From assembly GCF_000143685.1 (NCBI RefSeq), contig NC_014328.1, forward strand, positions 4,154,001 to 4,218,000: DNA of 64,000 nt, in the 5' to 3' direction. This DNA comes from Clostridium ljungdahlii DSM 13528 (GTDB lineage: Bacteria > Bacillota > Clostridia > Clostridiales > Clostridiaceae). Below the pieces are notes generated by a model. The model did not search any database. It was not told the DNA's origin and saw only the letters and a list, made by a program, of their open reading frames with translations. Positions 9,953 through 19,794 of this stretch are shown one piece after another (positions within the stretch are counted from its first letter, which is position 1; each line of letters begins with the position of its first letter). The position numbers and the translations under genes were made by a program.

Positions 9953-11806
9953 TCAGAGTTTTGTATCCTGAGTTTCCTGTTTTTTGTCATTATATTCTTT
10001 TATTATGTCCATAAATTCCTCTCCCATTAAAGTTTCTTTTTCAATTAGGCTTTCAGATATCTTTATGAGTAAATCCTTATTTTCTTTAATAATACTTCTT
10101 GCCTTTTCGTGACATTCTTTTATTATGTTCAAGGTTTCATCATCTATAATAGCAGCTGTTTCCGCACTACAATTTTGCACCGGTCTTCCATCCAAATATC
10201 TATCTTTTATTGATTCTAGTCCCATCATATCAAATCTATCTGTCATTCCATACATAGTCACCATGCTCCTAGCTGTTTCCGTAGCTCTTTCAATATCATT
10301 AGATGCACCTGTAGATATGCTATTAAGCTCTACTTCTTCTGCAGATCTTCCCCCTAGCATGACACATATCTTATCTATCATTTCTTCCTTGCTAACAAGA
10401 TATTTTTCTTCTGTAGGAAGCTGCATCGTATAACCTAGTGCACCCATGGTCCTCGGAACTATAGTTATCTTATGTACAGGATCCGTATGTTTTAATAATG
10501 CAGCCACAAGTGCATGACCTACTTCATGAAAAGCAACAGCTCTTTTTTCAGCATCAGATAAAATTCTATCTTTCTTTTCTTTACCAGCCATAACTACTTC
10601 TACTGATTCCTCTAAGTCTTCCTGAATTACTTCTTCCCTACCATTTTTCACTGCCCTTAAAGCAGCTTCATTTATCATATTAGCCAAATCCGCTCCTACA
10701 GCTCCAGGAGTCGATTTTGCTATAGAATTTAAATCTACATCTTCTGAAACTTTAACTCCCTTAGTATGAACTTTAAGTATACTTTCTCTTCCCTTTAAAT
10801 CAGGCCTATCTACTATAACCCTTCTATCAAATCTTCCTGGTCTTAAAAGTGCCTTGTCAAGTACTTCTGGTCTATTGGTAGCTGCTAAAATTACAACTCC
10901 TTTAGAAGAATCAAATCCATCCATCTCTGCAAGAAGTTGATTCAAAGTTTGCTCCCTCTCATCATTTCCAGATACGTTGCCACCCCTACTTTTACCTATG
11001 GCATCTATTTCATCTATAAATACTATACAAGGAGCCTTTTCCTGTGCCTGTTTAAATAAATCTCTAACTCTAGATGCCCCCATACCTACAAACATCTCTA
11101 CAAAAGCAGAACCTGATATAGAGAAAAATGGGACTTTAGCTTCCCCTGCTACAGCTTTTGCAAGAAGAGTCTTTCCTGTCCCTGGTGGCCCTACAAGGAG
11201 TGCCCCCTTAGGAAGCTTTGCACCTATTGATACATATTTTTGAGAGTTATGCAAGAAATCAACTATTTCAATCAGAGATTCTTTAGCTTCTTCCTGTCCT
11301 GCCACATCACTAAAGTTCACGCCAGTTTCATTTTCCGCATATATTTTAGCGGTATTCTTTCCAAAGGACATAACTCCACTGCCCATTTTTTTATCTAATC
11401 TTCCCATTAAAATACTTCCAAAAAACATAATTATACTTAAGGGTAAAATCCAATTTGTAAAAAGGCTTCTCATTAGAGAGCTTTCCTGTGACACGCCTTC
11501 ATATTGAACTTTGGCATCATTTAACTTTTTAATTAAATTCTGATCATCTACCCTTTCAGTATAAAGTATTTTTCCTTTATGAGCTGTATCCTTATCCTTG
11601 GGAGTTATTATTAGCCTATCCTTGGATATTTGTACATTAGATATTTTATTTTGGTTAATATAATTTATAAAATCACTATATTTTATGTGCTCATATTTTA
11701 ATTGGCTAGAGTATTCATTAACTATAAACACAATTATAACAGCTAATAGTGAATAATAAATAACATATTTGAATTTGTTACCTTTAAATTTTTTGCTATT
11801 AAACAT
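9953..11806 (-). CDS. ftsH: ATP-dependent zinc metalloprotease FtsH
   Basis: This 617-residue membrane AAA+ protease degrades misfolded and regulatory membrane proteins. Two membrane helices (about residues 13-31 and 112-132) flank an extracytoplasmic segment. The AAA domain has Walker A GPPGTGKT near 205, Walker B IVFIDEIDAIG, and an SRH containing LLRPGRFDRR. The protease domain shows the zinc motif HEVGH near 428 and the GGRSAEE segment. Length and order are those of a complete FtsH. It is flanked by proS upstream and helD downstream on the same strand, each with its own terminator candidates. Confidence 0.97.
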   Translation of the reverse strand: MFNSKKFKGNKFKYVIYYSLLAVIIVFIVNEYSSQLKYEHIKYSDFINYINQNKISNVQISKDRLIITPKDKDTAHKGKILYTERVDDQNLIKKLNDAKVQYEGVSQESSLMRSLFTNWILPLSIIMFFGSILMGRLDKKMGSGVMSFGKNTAKIYAENETGVNFSDVAGQEEAKESLIEIVDFLHNSQKYVSIGAKLPKGALLVGPPGTGKTLLAKAVAGEAKVPFFSISGSAFVEMFVGMGASRVRDLFKQAQEKAPCIVFIDEIDAIGKSRGGNVSGNDEREQTLNQLLAEMDGFDSSKGVVILAATNRPEVLDKALLRPGRFDRRVIVDRPDLKGRESILKVHTKGVKVSEDVDLNSIAKSTPGAVGADLANMINEAALRAVKNGREEVIQEDLEESVEVVMAGKEKKDRILSDAEKRAVAFHEVGHALVAALLKHTDPVHKITIVPRTMGALGYTMQLPTEEKYLVSKEEMIDKICVMLGGRSAEEVELNSISTGASNDIERATETARSMVTMYGMTDRFDMMGLESIKDRYLDGRPVQNCSAETAAIIDDETLNIIKECHEKARSIIKENKDLLIKISESLIEKETLMGEEFMDIIKEYNDKKQETQDTKL

Positions 11807-11954
11807 ATGTAAGCCTCCACTTTATTTCAACTCATAATCTACTTATATTATAGCAATAAATACTCTTTTTCCTACTAGTATTTACAAAATATTTTTAAAG
11901 TTATTTTTAACCAAATATCTATGATATTTGCAAGTAACCACTAAATTTATTTGC

Positions 11955-11987
11955 CAAAAAGAAATACTATCAAAATTTTGATAGCAT
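11955..11987 (-). terminator. Terminator downstream of proS
   Basis: GCTATCAAAATTTTGATAGT on the minus strand forms a 10-bp hairpin followed by TTTCTTTTT, located between the proS stop and the ftsH start. Confidence 0.65.
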
Positions 11988-12024
11988 TTCTAAAAATTGA
12001 AGTATTATATTAACACAGGTTTCT

Positions 12025-13455
12025 TTAATATGCTTTTCCCCAATAAACTAATTTATCAGCTTTTTTACCACAGCACACGCAGGTATCTGAAATATGTTCT
12101 TGTTCAAATGGAATGCATCTTGAAGACGCACCAGTAACTTCTTTAATTTTTTCTTCACATTTAGCGTCTCCACACCACATAGCCTTTACAAAACCTATTT
12201 TATTTTCCATTATATCTTTAAACTCTTCCATGTTTACAGCATTATTTGTATTGTTTTCTATAAGATTTTTTGCCTTTTCAAACATACCGTCATGAATTTT
12301 ATCTAAAAGATCTGGTATATCCTTTTCCAGGTTATCCATGGATACTATTATCTTTTCTCCACTGTCTCTCCTTACAAGTACAACTTGATTTTTCTCGATA
12401 TCCTTTGGTCCTACTTCAAGACGTATAGGAACTCCCTTCATCTCATATTCACTAAACTTCCATCCAGCCATTTTATCACTGTCATCAAGTTTAACTCTTG
12501 CAAATTTAGCTATTCTATCTTTTAGTTCGTTTGCCTTATCCAGTACTCCTTCTTTATGCTGTGCTATAGGTACTATAATTACCTGAGTAGGAGCTATTCT
12601 AGGTGGAACTACGAGTCCATTATCATCGCCATGTACCATTATAATTGCTCCTAAAAGACGGGTTGTTACACCCCAGGAAGTCTGGTATACATATTGAAGT
12701 TTTCCTTCTTTATCTGAATACTGCATTCCAAAAGATTTCGCAAAGTTCTGTCCTAAGTAATGAGATGTACCAGCCTGAAGTGCCTTTCCATCATGCATAA
12801 GTGCTTCTATAGTATATGTAGCTTCTCCTCCTGCAAATTTTTCACTGTCAGTTTTCTGTCCTTTTAATACTGGAATAGCCAGTACTTTTTCACAAAGATC
12901 CGCATATACATTCAGCATCCTTGTGGTCTCCTCTTGGGCTTCCTTCTTAGTTTCATGTATAGTATGACCTTCTTGCCATAAAAATTCTGTAGTTCTAAGG
13001 AAAGGTCTTGTAGTCTTTTCCCATCTAACTACAGAACACCACTGATTGTAAAGCTTAGGCAAGTCTTTATAAGACTGAACTATCTTAGCATAATGTTCAC
13101 AAAATAATGTTTCTGATGTTGGACGAACACATAATTTTTCTGTAAGTTCTTCATTACCACCGTGAGTTACCCAGGCAACTTCTGGTGCAAATCCCTCTAT
13201 ATGATCCTTTTCCTTTTGAAGAAGACTTTCAGGAATAAATAAGGGCATATATACATTTTGATGTCCTGTTTCTTTAAATCTTTTGTCTAAATAACTCTGA
13301 ATATTTTCCCACATAGCATAAGCATAAGGACGTATTATCATACAGCCTCTTACACTTGAATAATCAGCTAATTCTGCTTTTTTTACAATGTCTGTATACC
13401 ACTGTGCAAAATCTTCATCTCTTGATGTTATTTGTTCTACCATCTTTTTACTCAA
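12025..13455 (-). CDS. proS: Prolyl-tRNA synthetase, short archaeal/eukaryotic-like type
   Basis: This 476-residue class II synthetase charges tRNA-Pro. It lacks the large editing insertion of the bacterial type and has the C-terminal zinc-binding-like extension with [10 protein letters not shown] and CVCCGKKAD cysteines, so it belongs to the ProS type 3 group. Motif 2 ([21 protein letters not shown]) and motif 3 region ([17 protein letters not shown]) are clear. The start is TTG 13455, 8 nt after GGAGGT; the in-frame ATG at 13443 is less well placed. A T-box leader precedes it, so it should respond to uncharged tRNA-Pro. Confidence 0.96.
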   Translation of the reverse strand: MSKKMVEQITSRDEDFAQWYTDIVKKAELADYSSVRGCMIIRPYAYAMWENIQSYLDKRFKETGHQNVYMPLFIPESLLQKEKDHIEGFAPEVAWVTHGGNEELTEKLCVRPTSETLFCEHYAKIVQSYKDLPKLYNQWCSVVRWEKTTRPFLRTTEFLWQEGHTIHETKKEAQEETTRMLNVYADLCEKVLAIPVLKGQKTDSEKFAGGEATYTIEALMHDGKALQAGTSHYLGQNFAKSFGMQYSDKEGKLQYVYQTSWGVTTRLLGAIIMVHGDDNGLVVPPRIAPTQVIIVPIAQHKEGVLDKANELKDRIAKFARVKLDDSDKMAGWKFSEYEMKGVPIRLEVGPKDIEKNQVVLVRRDSGEKIIVSMDNLEKDIPDLLDKIHDGMFEKAKNLIENNTNNAVNMEEFKDIMENKIGFVKAMWCGDAKCEEKIKEVTGASSRCIPFEQEHISDTCVCCGKKADKLVYWGKAY

Positions 13456-13510
13456 TTTTAATTACCTCCAAAATTTGAATCTAGTGTAGTTAGTTTTTCC
13501 TTTAAATATA

Positions 13511-13542
13511 AAAAAGCCTCCAATCCCAAAAGGGACCGAGGT
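13511..13542 (-). terminator. T-box terminator before proS
   Basis: On the minus strand ACCTCGGTCCC and GGGATTGGAGGCT pair and are followed by six U residues. The alternative antiterminator would use the adjacent T-box bases. Confidence 0.85.
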
Positions 13543-13740
13543 TACGTCGGCGGTACCACCCTGATTAATATATTTAAAATATTAAACATATTCTCTCAAT
13601 TATAATTATAACGGCAATTACCGCTGTATTCTAACAGAACTCAAAGGTAGGTTCAAAATGTACATTTAGAAACTTTCACCACCCGTTTCCTCTCTTAAAA
13701 AAATATCATTTCTACTAATCCTCTTCTTTGCATATCACTA
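13511..13740 (-). promoter_or_regulatory. T-box riboswitch leader of proS
   Basis: The minus strand carries the canonical T-box sequence AGGGTGGTACCGC (about 13562-13550), which pairs with the tRNA acceptor end. The 5' side shows the AAGAAGAGGATTAGTAG segment typical of Stem I. A CCT triplet in GAACCTACC (about 13656) is a plausible proline specifier, but that assignment is by position only. The downstream gene is prolyl-tRNA synthetase, which agrees. Confidence 0.92.
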
Positions 13741-13762
13741 TATTTAATTAAACTCTTTCTAT

Positions 13763-13791
13763 ATAATAGAATACAGGAAATTTATTGTCAA
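13763..13791 (-). promoter_or_regulatory. Predicted sigma-A promoter of the proS leader
   Basis: A perfect TTGACA (13786-13791) lies 17 nt from TATTAT (13763-13768) on the minus strand, about 25 nt before the T-box start. Confidence 0.75.
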
Positions 13792-13937
13792 TATATTTTT
13801 TAAAATTAGAGTTTCTCCAAATATTATACATCTAAAAATATTCCTATTTTTTAAACATCTCCTACTATATCTTACCAAACCAAATTTCTAATAAACTAAC
13901 CAAAAAACTGCATAATAAGATTAGGAGGTAAATTCAT

Positions 13938-15539
13938 ATGAAATTTAAAAAATCTATTGTACTAATTATTTCTATTTTTTTATTTGGTATATTTATCCCA
14001 AATGTACATGCTTTTTTAGGCAAGCCTTATTATGTAAAAAACTCGAAAATACCACATCACCTTTATGTAATTTACCAAAATGATCTAACTCCTGCAGAAA
14101 AAACTATGATAGTCACCCTTCAAGGAGTAATATCAAATAAGTCAAATTCTCAAATATATACTTTAAACAAAAATCAACCTGATTACAAAATATGGCTGGA
14201 TGATTTAAAAACAAATTACGGGGTAACTTATACCATAGTAAAAGATCCCTGGTATTTATTAGATAAATTTAAATCACTAGTGTCTGGATATGTACTTTAC
14301 AGCAGTTATCCTGAGAAAAACCCTTCTATTAACAATGCCTGCTCTCTTGCAGCATTAAAAAATTCCATAGCTATAGATAAATCTATAGAAGATAAGGTTA
14401 AAAGTACAGGAATTAAAATACAGGGTGATTGTGTAAACACCGATAAATATTGGGCTTATAATAATTTGTGGAATTCAGGACTAAATCATTCCGTTGTAAT
14501 TCAGCTGTCTCCAAATAAAAATGCTCCTCTTAGAGATTATGGAATCATGAGTAAATGTTTAGTGTTTTATGAGGATGATCTAAAAGATTTCTCACTAAGG
14601 GATAAAGTTTTTGAGTCTATGAAAAAGGACTCTACATGCCTTGGATGGGGGCCTGACGAACATGGTAATGTAAGTGCAGCCTCTAAAAATGGAGTAAGTA
14701 TGGTTCCTGCAGATTGGTCTTACAATTTAACAGTATTAAGTGCCTTTCCATCAGTACCTTTAACACAAAAAAGCAGTGTAAAGCCTGATAAAAAACTTTT
14801 CTATCAACCTATGCACTACGTAACTTTTATAATGTCAGATGGAGATAACCAGCAGTGGAACCTGGGGAGTAATTATGGATCTGAAAAATGGTACGGATCT
14901 CCTAAAAGAGGTAGTTTTAATATGGGATTCAGCATAAGTCCTTCTATGTATGAACTAGCGCCTACCGTTTTTAAACTATATTATAAAAATACATCTTCAA
15001 TTCCTTATAGGGATAACTTTGTAGTATCACCTTCTGGCAATGGTTATATGTACCCTAGTAAATTTAAGGAAGATTCTTTAAACGCATATCTAAAAAGATT
15101 AAACAATTATATGGCAGATGTAGATGAAAGGTATGTATCAGTTTTGGATGATTGGTCACTTTATGATACTAAATTATGGAATAAATACACTACTTGTTCA
15201 AATGTTGACGGTATATTCTACCTTAATTATAATAAGCAAAATGACTATAAAGGTAAAATTGTATGGAGCAATGGAAAACCAGTGGTGTCCTGCAGAGATG
15301 TACTCTGGTATGGACTGGAAGAGGAAGATGCTCTTATAAATAACATAAATAATTATGTTAATAAAGGCTACACCAACATATCCAAACCTGAAGCCTATAC
15401 GTTTGTGTACGTTCATGCATGGAGTAAATCTATGAAAGACGTAGAAAAAGTAATAACAGAGTTAAATAAAAATCCTAAAGTAAAAGTTGTCCCACCAGAT
15501 ACATTTATGGATATTATGAAAAAGAATATCAGTAAATAA
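13938..15539 (+). CDS. Secreted GxGYxYP-family protein, putative carbohydrate-active
   Basis: This 533-residue exported protein has a signal peptide (KKSIVLIISIFLFGIFIP, cleavage near NVHA-F, residue 26). The family signature SPSGNGYMYP sits near residue 370, preceded by VTFIMSDGDNQQWNLG. GxGYxYP proteins are predicted glycoside-hydrolase-like barrels of unknown substrate, so the activity is not established. The start is ATG 13938 behind TTAGGAGG. It is transcribed alone, opposite proS and converging on the glycerate kinase operon. Two long hairpins fill the converging region. Confidence 0.75.
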   Translation: MKFKKSIVLIISIFLFGIFIPNVHAFLGKPYYVKNSKIPHHLYVIYQNDLTPAEKTMIVTLQGVISNKSNSQIYTLNKNQPDYKIWLDDLKTNYGVTYTIVKDPWYLLDKFKSLVSGYVLYSSYPEKNPSINNACSLAALKNSIAIDKSIEDKVKSTGIKIQGDCVNTDKYWAYNNLWNSGLNHSVVIQLSPNKNAPLRDYGIMSKCLVFYEDDLKDFSLRDKVFESMKKDSTCLGWGPDEHGNVSAASKNGVSMVPADWSYNLTVLSAFPSVPLTQKSSVKPDKKLFYQPMHYVTFIMSDGDNQQWNLGSNYGSEKWYGSPKRGSFNMGFSISPSMYELAPTVFKLYYKNTSSIPYRDNFVVSPSGNGYMYPSKFKEDSLNAYLKRLNNYMADVDERYVSVLDDWSLYDTKLWNKYTTCSNVDGIFYLNYNKQNDYKGKIVWSNGKPVVSCRDVLWYGLEEEDALINNINNYVNKGYTNISKPEAYTFVYVHAWSKSMKDVEKVITELNKNPKVKVVPPDTFMDIMKKNISK

Positions 15540-15540
15540 G

Positions 15541-15804
15541 CTCTATAGGGGAATCTAAGCAAAAATCAACTTATACTCCGGATATCTTTTACAACCTTCA
15601 GCTCGTTAAATATTTTGATAAGTCTAAGTAAAAAATTCTAAAAAAGCTAAGAACTTTTGAAAACTCGTACCTCAGACAATTTAAAAGTTCTAAGTTTTTA
15701 CGAATTTTTTCCAAGACTTATATACAAAATATTTAAAAGAGCTTCAGCATTGTAAAAATATGCCTGCGTATAAGTTGATTTTAAGCTAGAATACCCACAT
15801 AGAG
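15541..15804. repeat. Long imperfect inverted repeat (hairpin P) with conserved loop
   Basis: About 264 bp folds almost end to end. Arms begin at CTCTATAGGG and end at ACATAGAG. Inner matching pairs include AATCAACTTATAC/GTATAAGTTGATT, CTTCAGCTC/GAGCTTCAG, AAATATTTTG/CAAAATATTT and GCTAAGAACTTTT/AAAAGTTCTAAG. The apical loop is AAACTCGTACCTCAGACA (15661-15678). It lies immediately after the GxGYxYP stop codon and may terminate that gene. The stem is unrelated in sequence to hairpin Q but the loop is shared. Confidence 0.7.
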
Positions 15805-15821
15805 TTTTCAATTGAAATTTA

Positions 15822-16032
15822 GACTTATACATGAAATATAATGACAAAATTGAAGGCACTTTTAAAAATTTTTTTGTAAGTCTTAGTGAGGTATTTTAGG
15901 AAATCTTAGAAGCTTAGATATGTTTGAGGCACGAGTTTAGCTAAGCTTCTTAGCTTTTCAAAATACCGGACTTTAGACTTACTAAAATTTTTAAGGTGAC
16001 GCAATTTGTCATTATATGATTTAGTATAAGTC
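15822..16032. repeat. Long imperfect inverted repeat (hairpin Q) with conserved loop
   Basis: A 211-bp palindrome has arms GACTTATAC/GTATAAGTC, ATATAATGACAAAATTG/CAATTTGTCATTATAT, GTAAGTCT/AGACTTAC, GGTATTTT/AAAATACC and AGAAGCTTAG/CTAAGCTTCT. The loop TGTTTGAGGCACGAGTTT (15921-15938) is, in reverse complement, AAACTCGTGCCTCAAACA, nearly the loop of hairpin P. It abuts the stop codon of the glycerate kinase gene on the minus strand. Confidence 0.7.
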
Positions 16033-16037
16033 AAATT

Positions 16038-17168
16038 CTAATTTAAAACTCCTACTATTGTTCTTATAATATCTTCTATTCTATCCTTTATTAATTCAGA
16101 TGCATGCTCCATAGAATATTCAAGCGACGTAGGTTTATCTATGATACTAAATAAGGAAGTAACACCAATATCATATAAGCTCTTATAGTTATCTCCAAGA
16201 CCACCGGACAATACAATTACAGGCTTATTGTATTTTTTAGCTAGTTTTGCAACGCCTAGAGGAGCCTTTCCAAAAGCAGTTTGAAAATCGGTGTTTCCTT
16301 CTCCTGTTATAACTAAATCACTGGCTTTTATTTTATCTTCCATTCCAGTAATATCAATTACAACATCTATACCTTTTTCTAATTTAGCATTTAAAAAGGC
16401 CATAAGTGCAAATCCCATTCCACCTGCAGCACCTGCTCCTGGAGTTTGTGATAAGTCCTTATTTAGAGTATCCTTCACAACCTCAGAATAATGCATTAAA
16501 TTATCATCCAGCAATTTGACCATTTCAGGAGATGAATTTTTTTGAGGTCCATACACAAAAGATGCACCATTTTTACCACATAGAGGATTAACCACGTCCG
16601 ATGCAACAATAAATTCACTTTCATATATTCTGCCATCTAAACTGCTTAAATCCACCCTTGCCAGCTTATCAAGGCATCCGCCTCCATAACCAATCTCCCT
16701 ATTACATTCATCTAAGAAGCTTGCACCTAAAGCCTGCAGCATACCTGCACCACCGTCATTTGTAGCACTTCCTCCTATTCCAATTATAAACTTTCTACAT
16801 CCTTTATTTAGAGCGCTTTCTATAAGCTGTCCAGTTCCATAAGATGTAGTTATAAGTGGATTCCTTTTATTTTCAGGTACAAGATATAATCCTGAAGCCG
16901 AGGCCATTTCTATAATTGCAGTTTTATCTTTTAATATTCCGTAATGAGCTTTTATTTTTTCTCCTAAAGGTCCATTAACTTTTTCAAAATATTCTGTACC
17001 TTTTGTAGATGAAACAATTGCATCTACTGTGCCTTCTCCCCCATCTGCAATAGGAACTTCCAGTATATCCATCTGAGATACCCTGAGTATTCCTTCTCTA
17101 AGAGCACTGCAAACATCTTTTGAAGACAAACTTCCTTTAAAGGAATCTGGAGCAAGAAGTATTCTCAA
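16038..17168 (-). CDS. Glycerate kinase, GlxK/GarK family
   Basis: This 376-residue kinase phosphorylates glycerate, probably at the 2-position like other GlxK-family members. Motifs are LLAPDSFKGSLSS at the N-terminus, VPIADGGEGTVDA, FIIGIGGSATNDGGAGM near residue 130 and LVITGEGNTDFQT near 280. It is the last gene of a four-gene minus-strand operon with an MFS carrier, a PdxA-type dehydrogenase and a DUF1537 kinase, pointing to use of sugar acids such as threonate, erythronate or glycerate. Confidence 0.9.
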   Translation of the reverse strand: MRILLAPDSFKGSLSSKDVCSALREGILRVSQMDILEVPIADGGEGTVDAIVSSTKGTEYFEKVNGPLGEKIKAHYGILKDKTAIIEMASASGLYLVPENKRNPLITTSYGTGQLIESALNKGCRKFIIGIGGSATNDGGAGMLQALGASFLDECNREIGYGGGCLDKLARVDLSSLDGRIYESEFIVASDVVNPLCGKNGASFVYGPQKNSSPEMVKLLDDNLMHYSEVVKDTLNKDLSQTPGAGAAGGMGFALMAFLNAKLEKGIDVVIDITGMEDKIKASDLVITGEGNTDFQTAFGKAPLGVAKLAKKYNKPVIVLSGGLGDNYKSLYDIGVTSLFSIIDKPTSLEYSMEHASELIKDRIEDIIRTIVGVLN

Positions 17169-17208
17169 TTTTAATTCCCCCTATAATGCTACTAGTACAA
17201 CATTCTAA

Positions 17209-18465
17209 TTAAACTACTGCATTTTGTTTGGCAGCACTTCTTCTAGACTTAATTACCATAGAAATAGCAGCCGTAATCATTAAGAATATTCCTAAAACAA
17301 TAAATCCTAGGAATCCTCCAAATTTTCCTTGAATCCATCCTACAATGTAAGGTCCTAAAAATCCTCCCAAGTTTCCAAGAGCATTTATAAGTCCCATAGC
17401 TGCTGCTGCAAGTTCAGGTCTCAATATATCTGTAGGTATAGCCCAGAATGGTCCATAAGGTCCATATACTCCTATAGCTGCTATAATTAAGAATATCATT
17501 TTTCCTACAGCCGTATGTGCAAAATACTGTCCTCCAATAAGTCCAAATGCTCCAATTAAAAGAGGTATAGCAACATGCGTTTCCCTTTGATGCCTCTTAT
17601 CAGATAAGGAAGAGTTAACAGCCATAGATGCCATTGCAAAAATAAAAGGTATTGCACTTATAAGTCCTACTGCAGAAGAATTAAGTCCTTTAAAACCTTT
17701 TACAACGCTTGGCACCCACATAGTATATCCATAAAAACCAGACATCCAGAAAAAGTAGGCAACCAAAAGCAATATAACTGTTGAATTTTTAAAAGCTGAA
17801 CCATATCCAGTAGCTTTAGGCTTATTTTCATTTTCTTTCGCAATTGTATCTTCTACATATTTTCTCTCATCGTCAGATACCCATTTAGCATCAGCTGGAC
17901 TATCAGATATTGCAAACCACCATACAAATCCCCAAATAAGAGGTAAAAGTCCTTCAATTAAAAATACCATACGCCAGCTTGTTATAGATATAAGCCAGCC
18001 TGTAATAGGTGCCATAATAACAGCAGATAACGGCATGTTAATCATCCAAAAAGCATTAGCACGAGCTCTTTCTCCTGACGGAAACCATTTAGCAAGCAGT
18101 ACTAAAACTGACGGCCATACACCACCTTCAAATACTCCTAAAAGTAACCTTAATACAAATAGCTGAGCTTTACTTTGTACTAAACTTGTACACATAGCAA
18201 CTATACTCCAAAGCATAATCAGTATAAATACAACTTTTTTGGCACTCCACTTATCTGCTAGTATAGCAGCTGGTATCTGCAGTACCATATAACCTACAAA
18301 AAATATTCCTGAGGCTATACCCATATCTGCACTTGTCAAGTTAAATGACTTATCTATATATGGAAGTATCATAGACACATTTATTCTATCCATATAAGCC
18401 GTCATATACATTACAAATGCTATAGGTATAATTCTCACCCACCTTCTTGATGTCCCCATGTTCAC
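17209..18465 (-). CDS. MFS transporter, anion:cation symporter type (sugar-acid uptake)
   Basis: This carrier of about 418 residues has 12 predicted helices. The N-terminal YMTAYMDRINVSMILPYI and FEGGVWPSVLVLLAKWFP resemble the glucarate/galactonate (GudP/DgoT) ACS family. The frame continues upstream to 18552, but GTG 18465 sits 6 nt after AAAGGA, and ATG 18459 follows two codons later, so the longer reading is rejected. It lies between the PdxA-type gene and glycerate kinase and is likely the substrate importer. The 330-nt gap upstream contains structured element B on the sense strand. Confidence 0.85.
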   Translation of the reverse strand: MNMGTSRRWVRIIPIAFVMYMTAYMDRINVSMILPYIDKSFNLTSADMGIASGIFFVGYMVLQIPAAILADKWSAKKVVFILIMLWSIVAMCTSLVQSKAQLFVLRLLLGVFEGGVWPSVLVLLAKWFPSGERARANAFWMINMPLSAVIMAPITGWLISITSWRMVFLIEGLLPLIWGFVWWFAISDSPADAKWVSDDERKYVEDTIAKENENKPKATGYGSAFKNSTVILLLVAYFFWMSGFYGYTMWVPSVVKGFKGLNSSAVGLISAIPFIFAMASMAVNSSLSDKRHQRETHVAIPLLIGAFGLIGGQYFAHTAVGKMIFLIIAAIGVYGPYGPFWAIPTDILRPELAAAAMGLINALGNLGGFLGPYIVGWIQGKFGGFLGFIVLGIFLMITAAISMVIKSRRSAAKQNAVV

Positions 18466-18491
18466 ACCATGTCCTTTCTTATAATTTATTT

Positions 18492-18714
18492 TTATCCGAT
18501 GGCTACCAGCCGTAATACCCCCATCGCACACAGCGAAAGCGACTATCACCAAATCAAAGATTTGGGATATCTGCTTTTCTTATAAAGTGGGGAATATTAG
18601 AACTCTTGAGCTTCAGCGATTTAGAGTTCTTATGCTGTGCATAACGGCTGCTACGCCCCTGGATAACGATTTCTAAGTTTCAGATGGAGAAAAAACTCCA
18701 CCTGAAACCAAGAA
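18492..18714 (-). ncRNA. Structured intergenic element, copy B of a repeated family, with insertions
   Basis: Read on the minus strand, a 5' hairpin (GGTTTCAGGTGGAG to CTCCATCTGAAACT) precedes the core TTATCCAGGGGCGTAGCAGC. The core closes with ACGGCTGGTAGCCATCGGATAA. Helices are TTATCC/GGATAA, CAGCCGT/ACGGCTG and GCACAGC/GCTGTGTGC. The apical part is enlarged by a GAACTCT/AGAGTTC hairpin and by a hairpin of about 45 nt (18535-18579) that is nearly identical to one inside copy C. It lies within the sugar-acid operon, in the sense direction. Confidence 0.6.
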
Positions 18715-18798
18715 CTCTGTTTATATAAACTAGTTCACTGTACTTAAGGTTTTAGATTATAGTTTGTTTTAAATGAGTCAGTACAGAAAACTAAGTTT

Positions 18799-19794
18799 TT
18801 ATTTGTATACCTCCGCATATTCATAAGCCAGCTTAATTGCTTCCTCCATACTTACTGGACTTACAATATTTTTACCTGCAATATCAAAAGCTGTACCGTG
18901 ATCAACAGATGTCCTTATAAAAGGCAGTCCAACAGTTATAGAAATAGTTTTTTCAAAGTCTACCATTTTTGTAGCAATATGACCTTGATCATGATATAGC
19001 GATATTACTGCATCATAAGTACCTTTTAATGCCTTATAAAATACTGAATCTGCTCCTATAGGCCCTTCTATATCTATACCTTTTTCTCTTGCAGCTTCTA
19101 CCGCAGGAACGATTTCTTCAACTTCTTCCATTCCGAAAAGTCCGTGCTCCCCTGCATGAGGATTCAATCCTGCAATTGCAATCCTAGGATTTTTCACTCC
19201 CAGCTGCATAAGTCCCTTACTGCATTTTAGAATGTATTCATAAACCTTATCCTTTTTTACAGAACTTACAGCGTCCTTAAGTGATAAATGCCTGGTCAAA
19301 AAAAACACCCTTAAATTACGTACTTGAAACATGGTCATAGGATCACCTGTACCTGTAAGACCAGCCAATATTTCAGTATGTCCAATATAATTTATTTTTG
19401 CAGCTTTTAGAGCTTCTTTATTTATAGGAGTAGTTGCTATAGCATCTACTTTATGTTCACCTGCAAGCTCTACAGATTTTTTAATGAATTCAAAAGCTGA
19501 TTTTCCTGCCTTTGCTTGTACCTCTCCAAATTTTATTTCATATCCATTTACATTATTTAGATCAATCAAATCAATCGTTCCAAATTCAAATTTTGCCTTT
19601 TCTACTTTATCTACAACATTTATTTCTAAATTTATATTTGTCACTTCTAAAGCTCTTTTTATTGCCCTCAATTCTCCTACTACTAAAGGGTTCACTTTAT
19701 CATAAATAATTTTTTTGTTAAGAGATTTAACTACTATTTCAGGTCCTACACCTGCTATATCCCCTATTGGTATTGCTACAATTTTTTTACTCAT
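18799..19794 (-). CDS. PdxA-family 4-phospho-threonate/erythronate dehydrogenase (PdxA2-like)
   Basis: This 331-residue NAD-dependent oxidative decarboxylase has the PdxA fold. The metal-binding histidines appear in [18 protein letters not shown] and LYHDQGH. Because it directly follows a DUF1537 kinase with an 8-nt overlap, it is more likely the PdxA2 type that turns 4-phospho-D-threonate or -erythronate into dihydroxyacetone phosphate than the pyridoxine-biosynthesis enzyme. ATG 19794 has a GGTGGT site before it and is preferred to the in-frame ATG at 19815. Confidence 0.88.
   Translation of the reverse strand: MSKKIVAIPIGDIAGVGPEIVVKSLNKKIIYDKVNPLVVGELRAIKRALEVTNINLEINVVDKVEKAKFEFGTIDLIDLNNVNGYEIKFGEVQAKAGKSAFEFIKKSVELAGEHKVDAIATTPINKEALKAAKINYIGHTEILAGLTGTGDPMTMFQVRNLRVFFLTRHLSLKDAVSSVKKDKVYEYILKCSKGLMQLGVKNPRIAIAGLNPHAGEHGLFGMEEVEEIVPAVEAAREKGIDIEGPIGADSVFYKALKGTYDAVISLYHDQGHIATKMVDFEKTISITVGLPFIRTSVDHGTAFDIAGKNIVSPVSMEEAIKLAYEYAEVYK

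Noticed and set aside
15541..16032. CRISPR array
   Set aside because: Repeats here are inverted arms of single hairpins, not direct repeats with spacers; no cas genes are present.
18466..18552. Longer N-terminus for the MFS transporter
   Set aside because: The extra residues are not hydrophobic or conserved-looking, overlap structured element B, and a well-placed GTG with AAAGGA exists at 18465.
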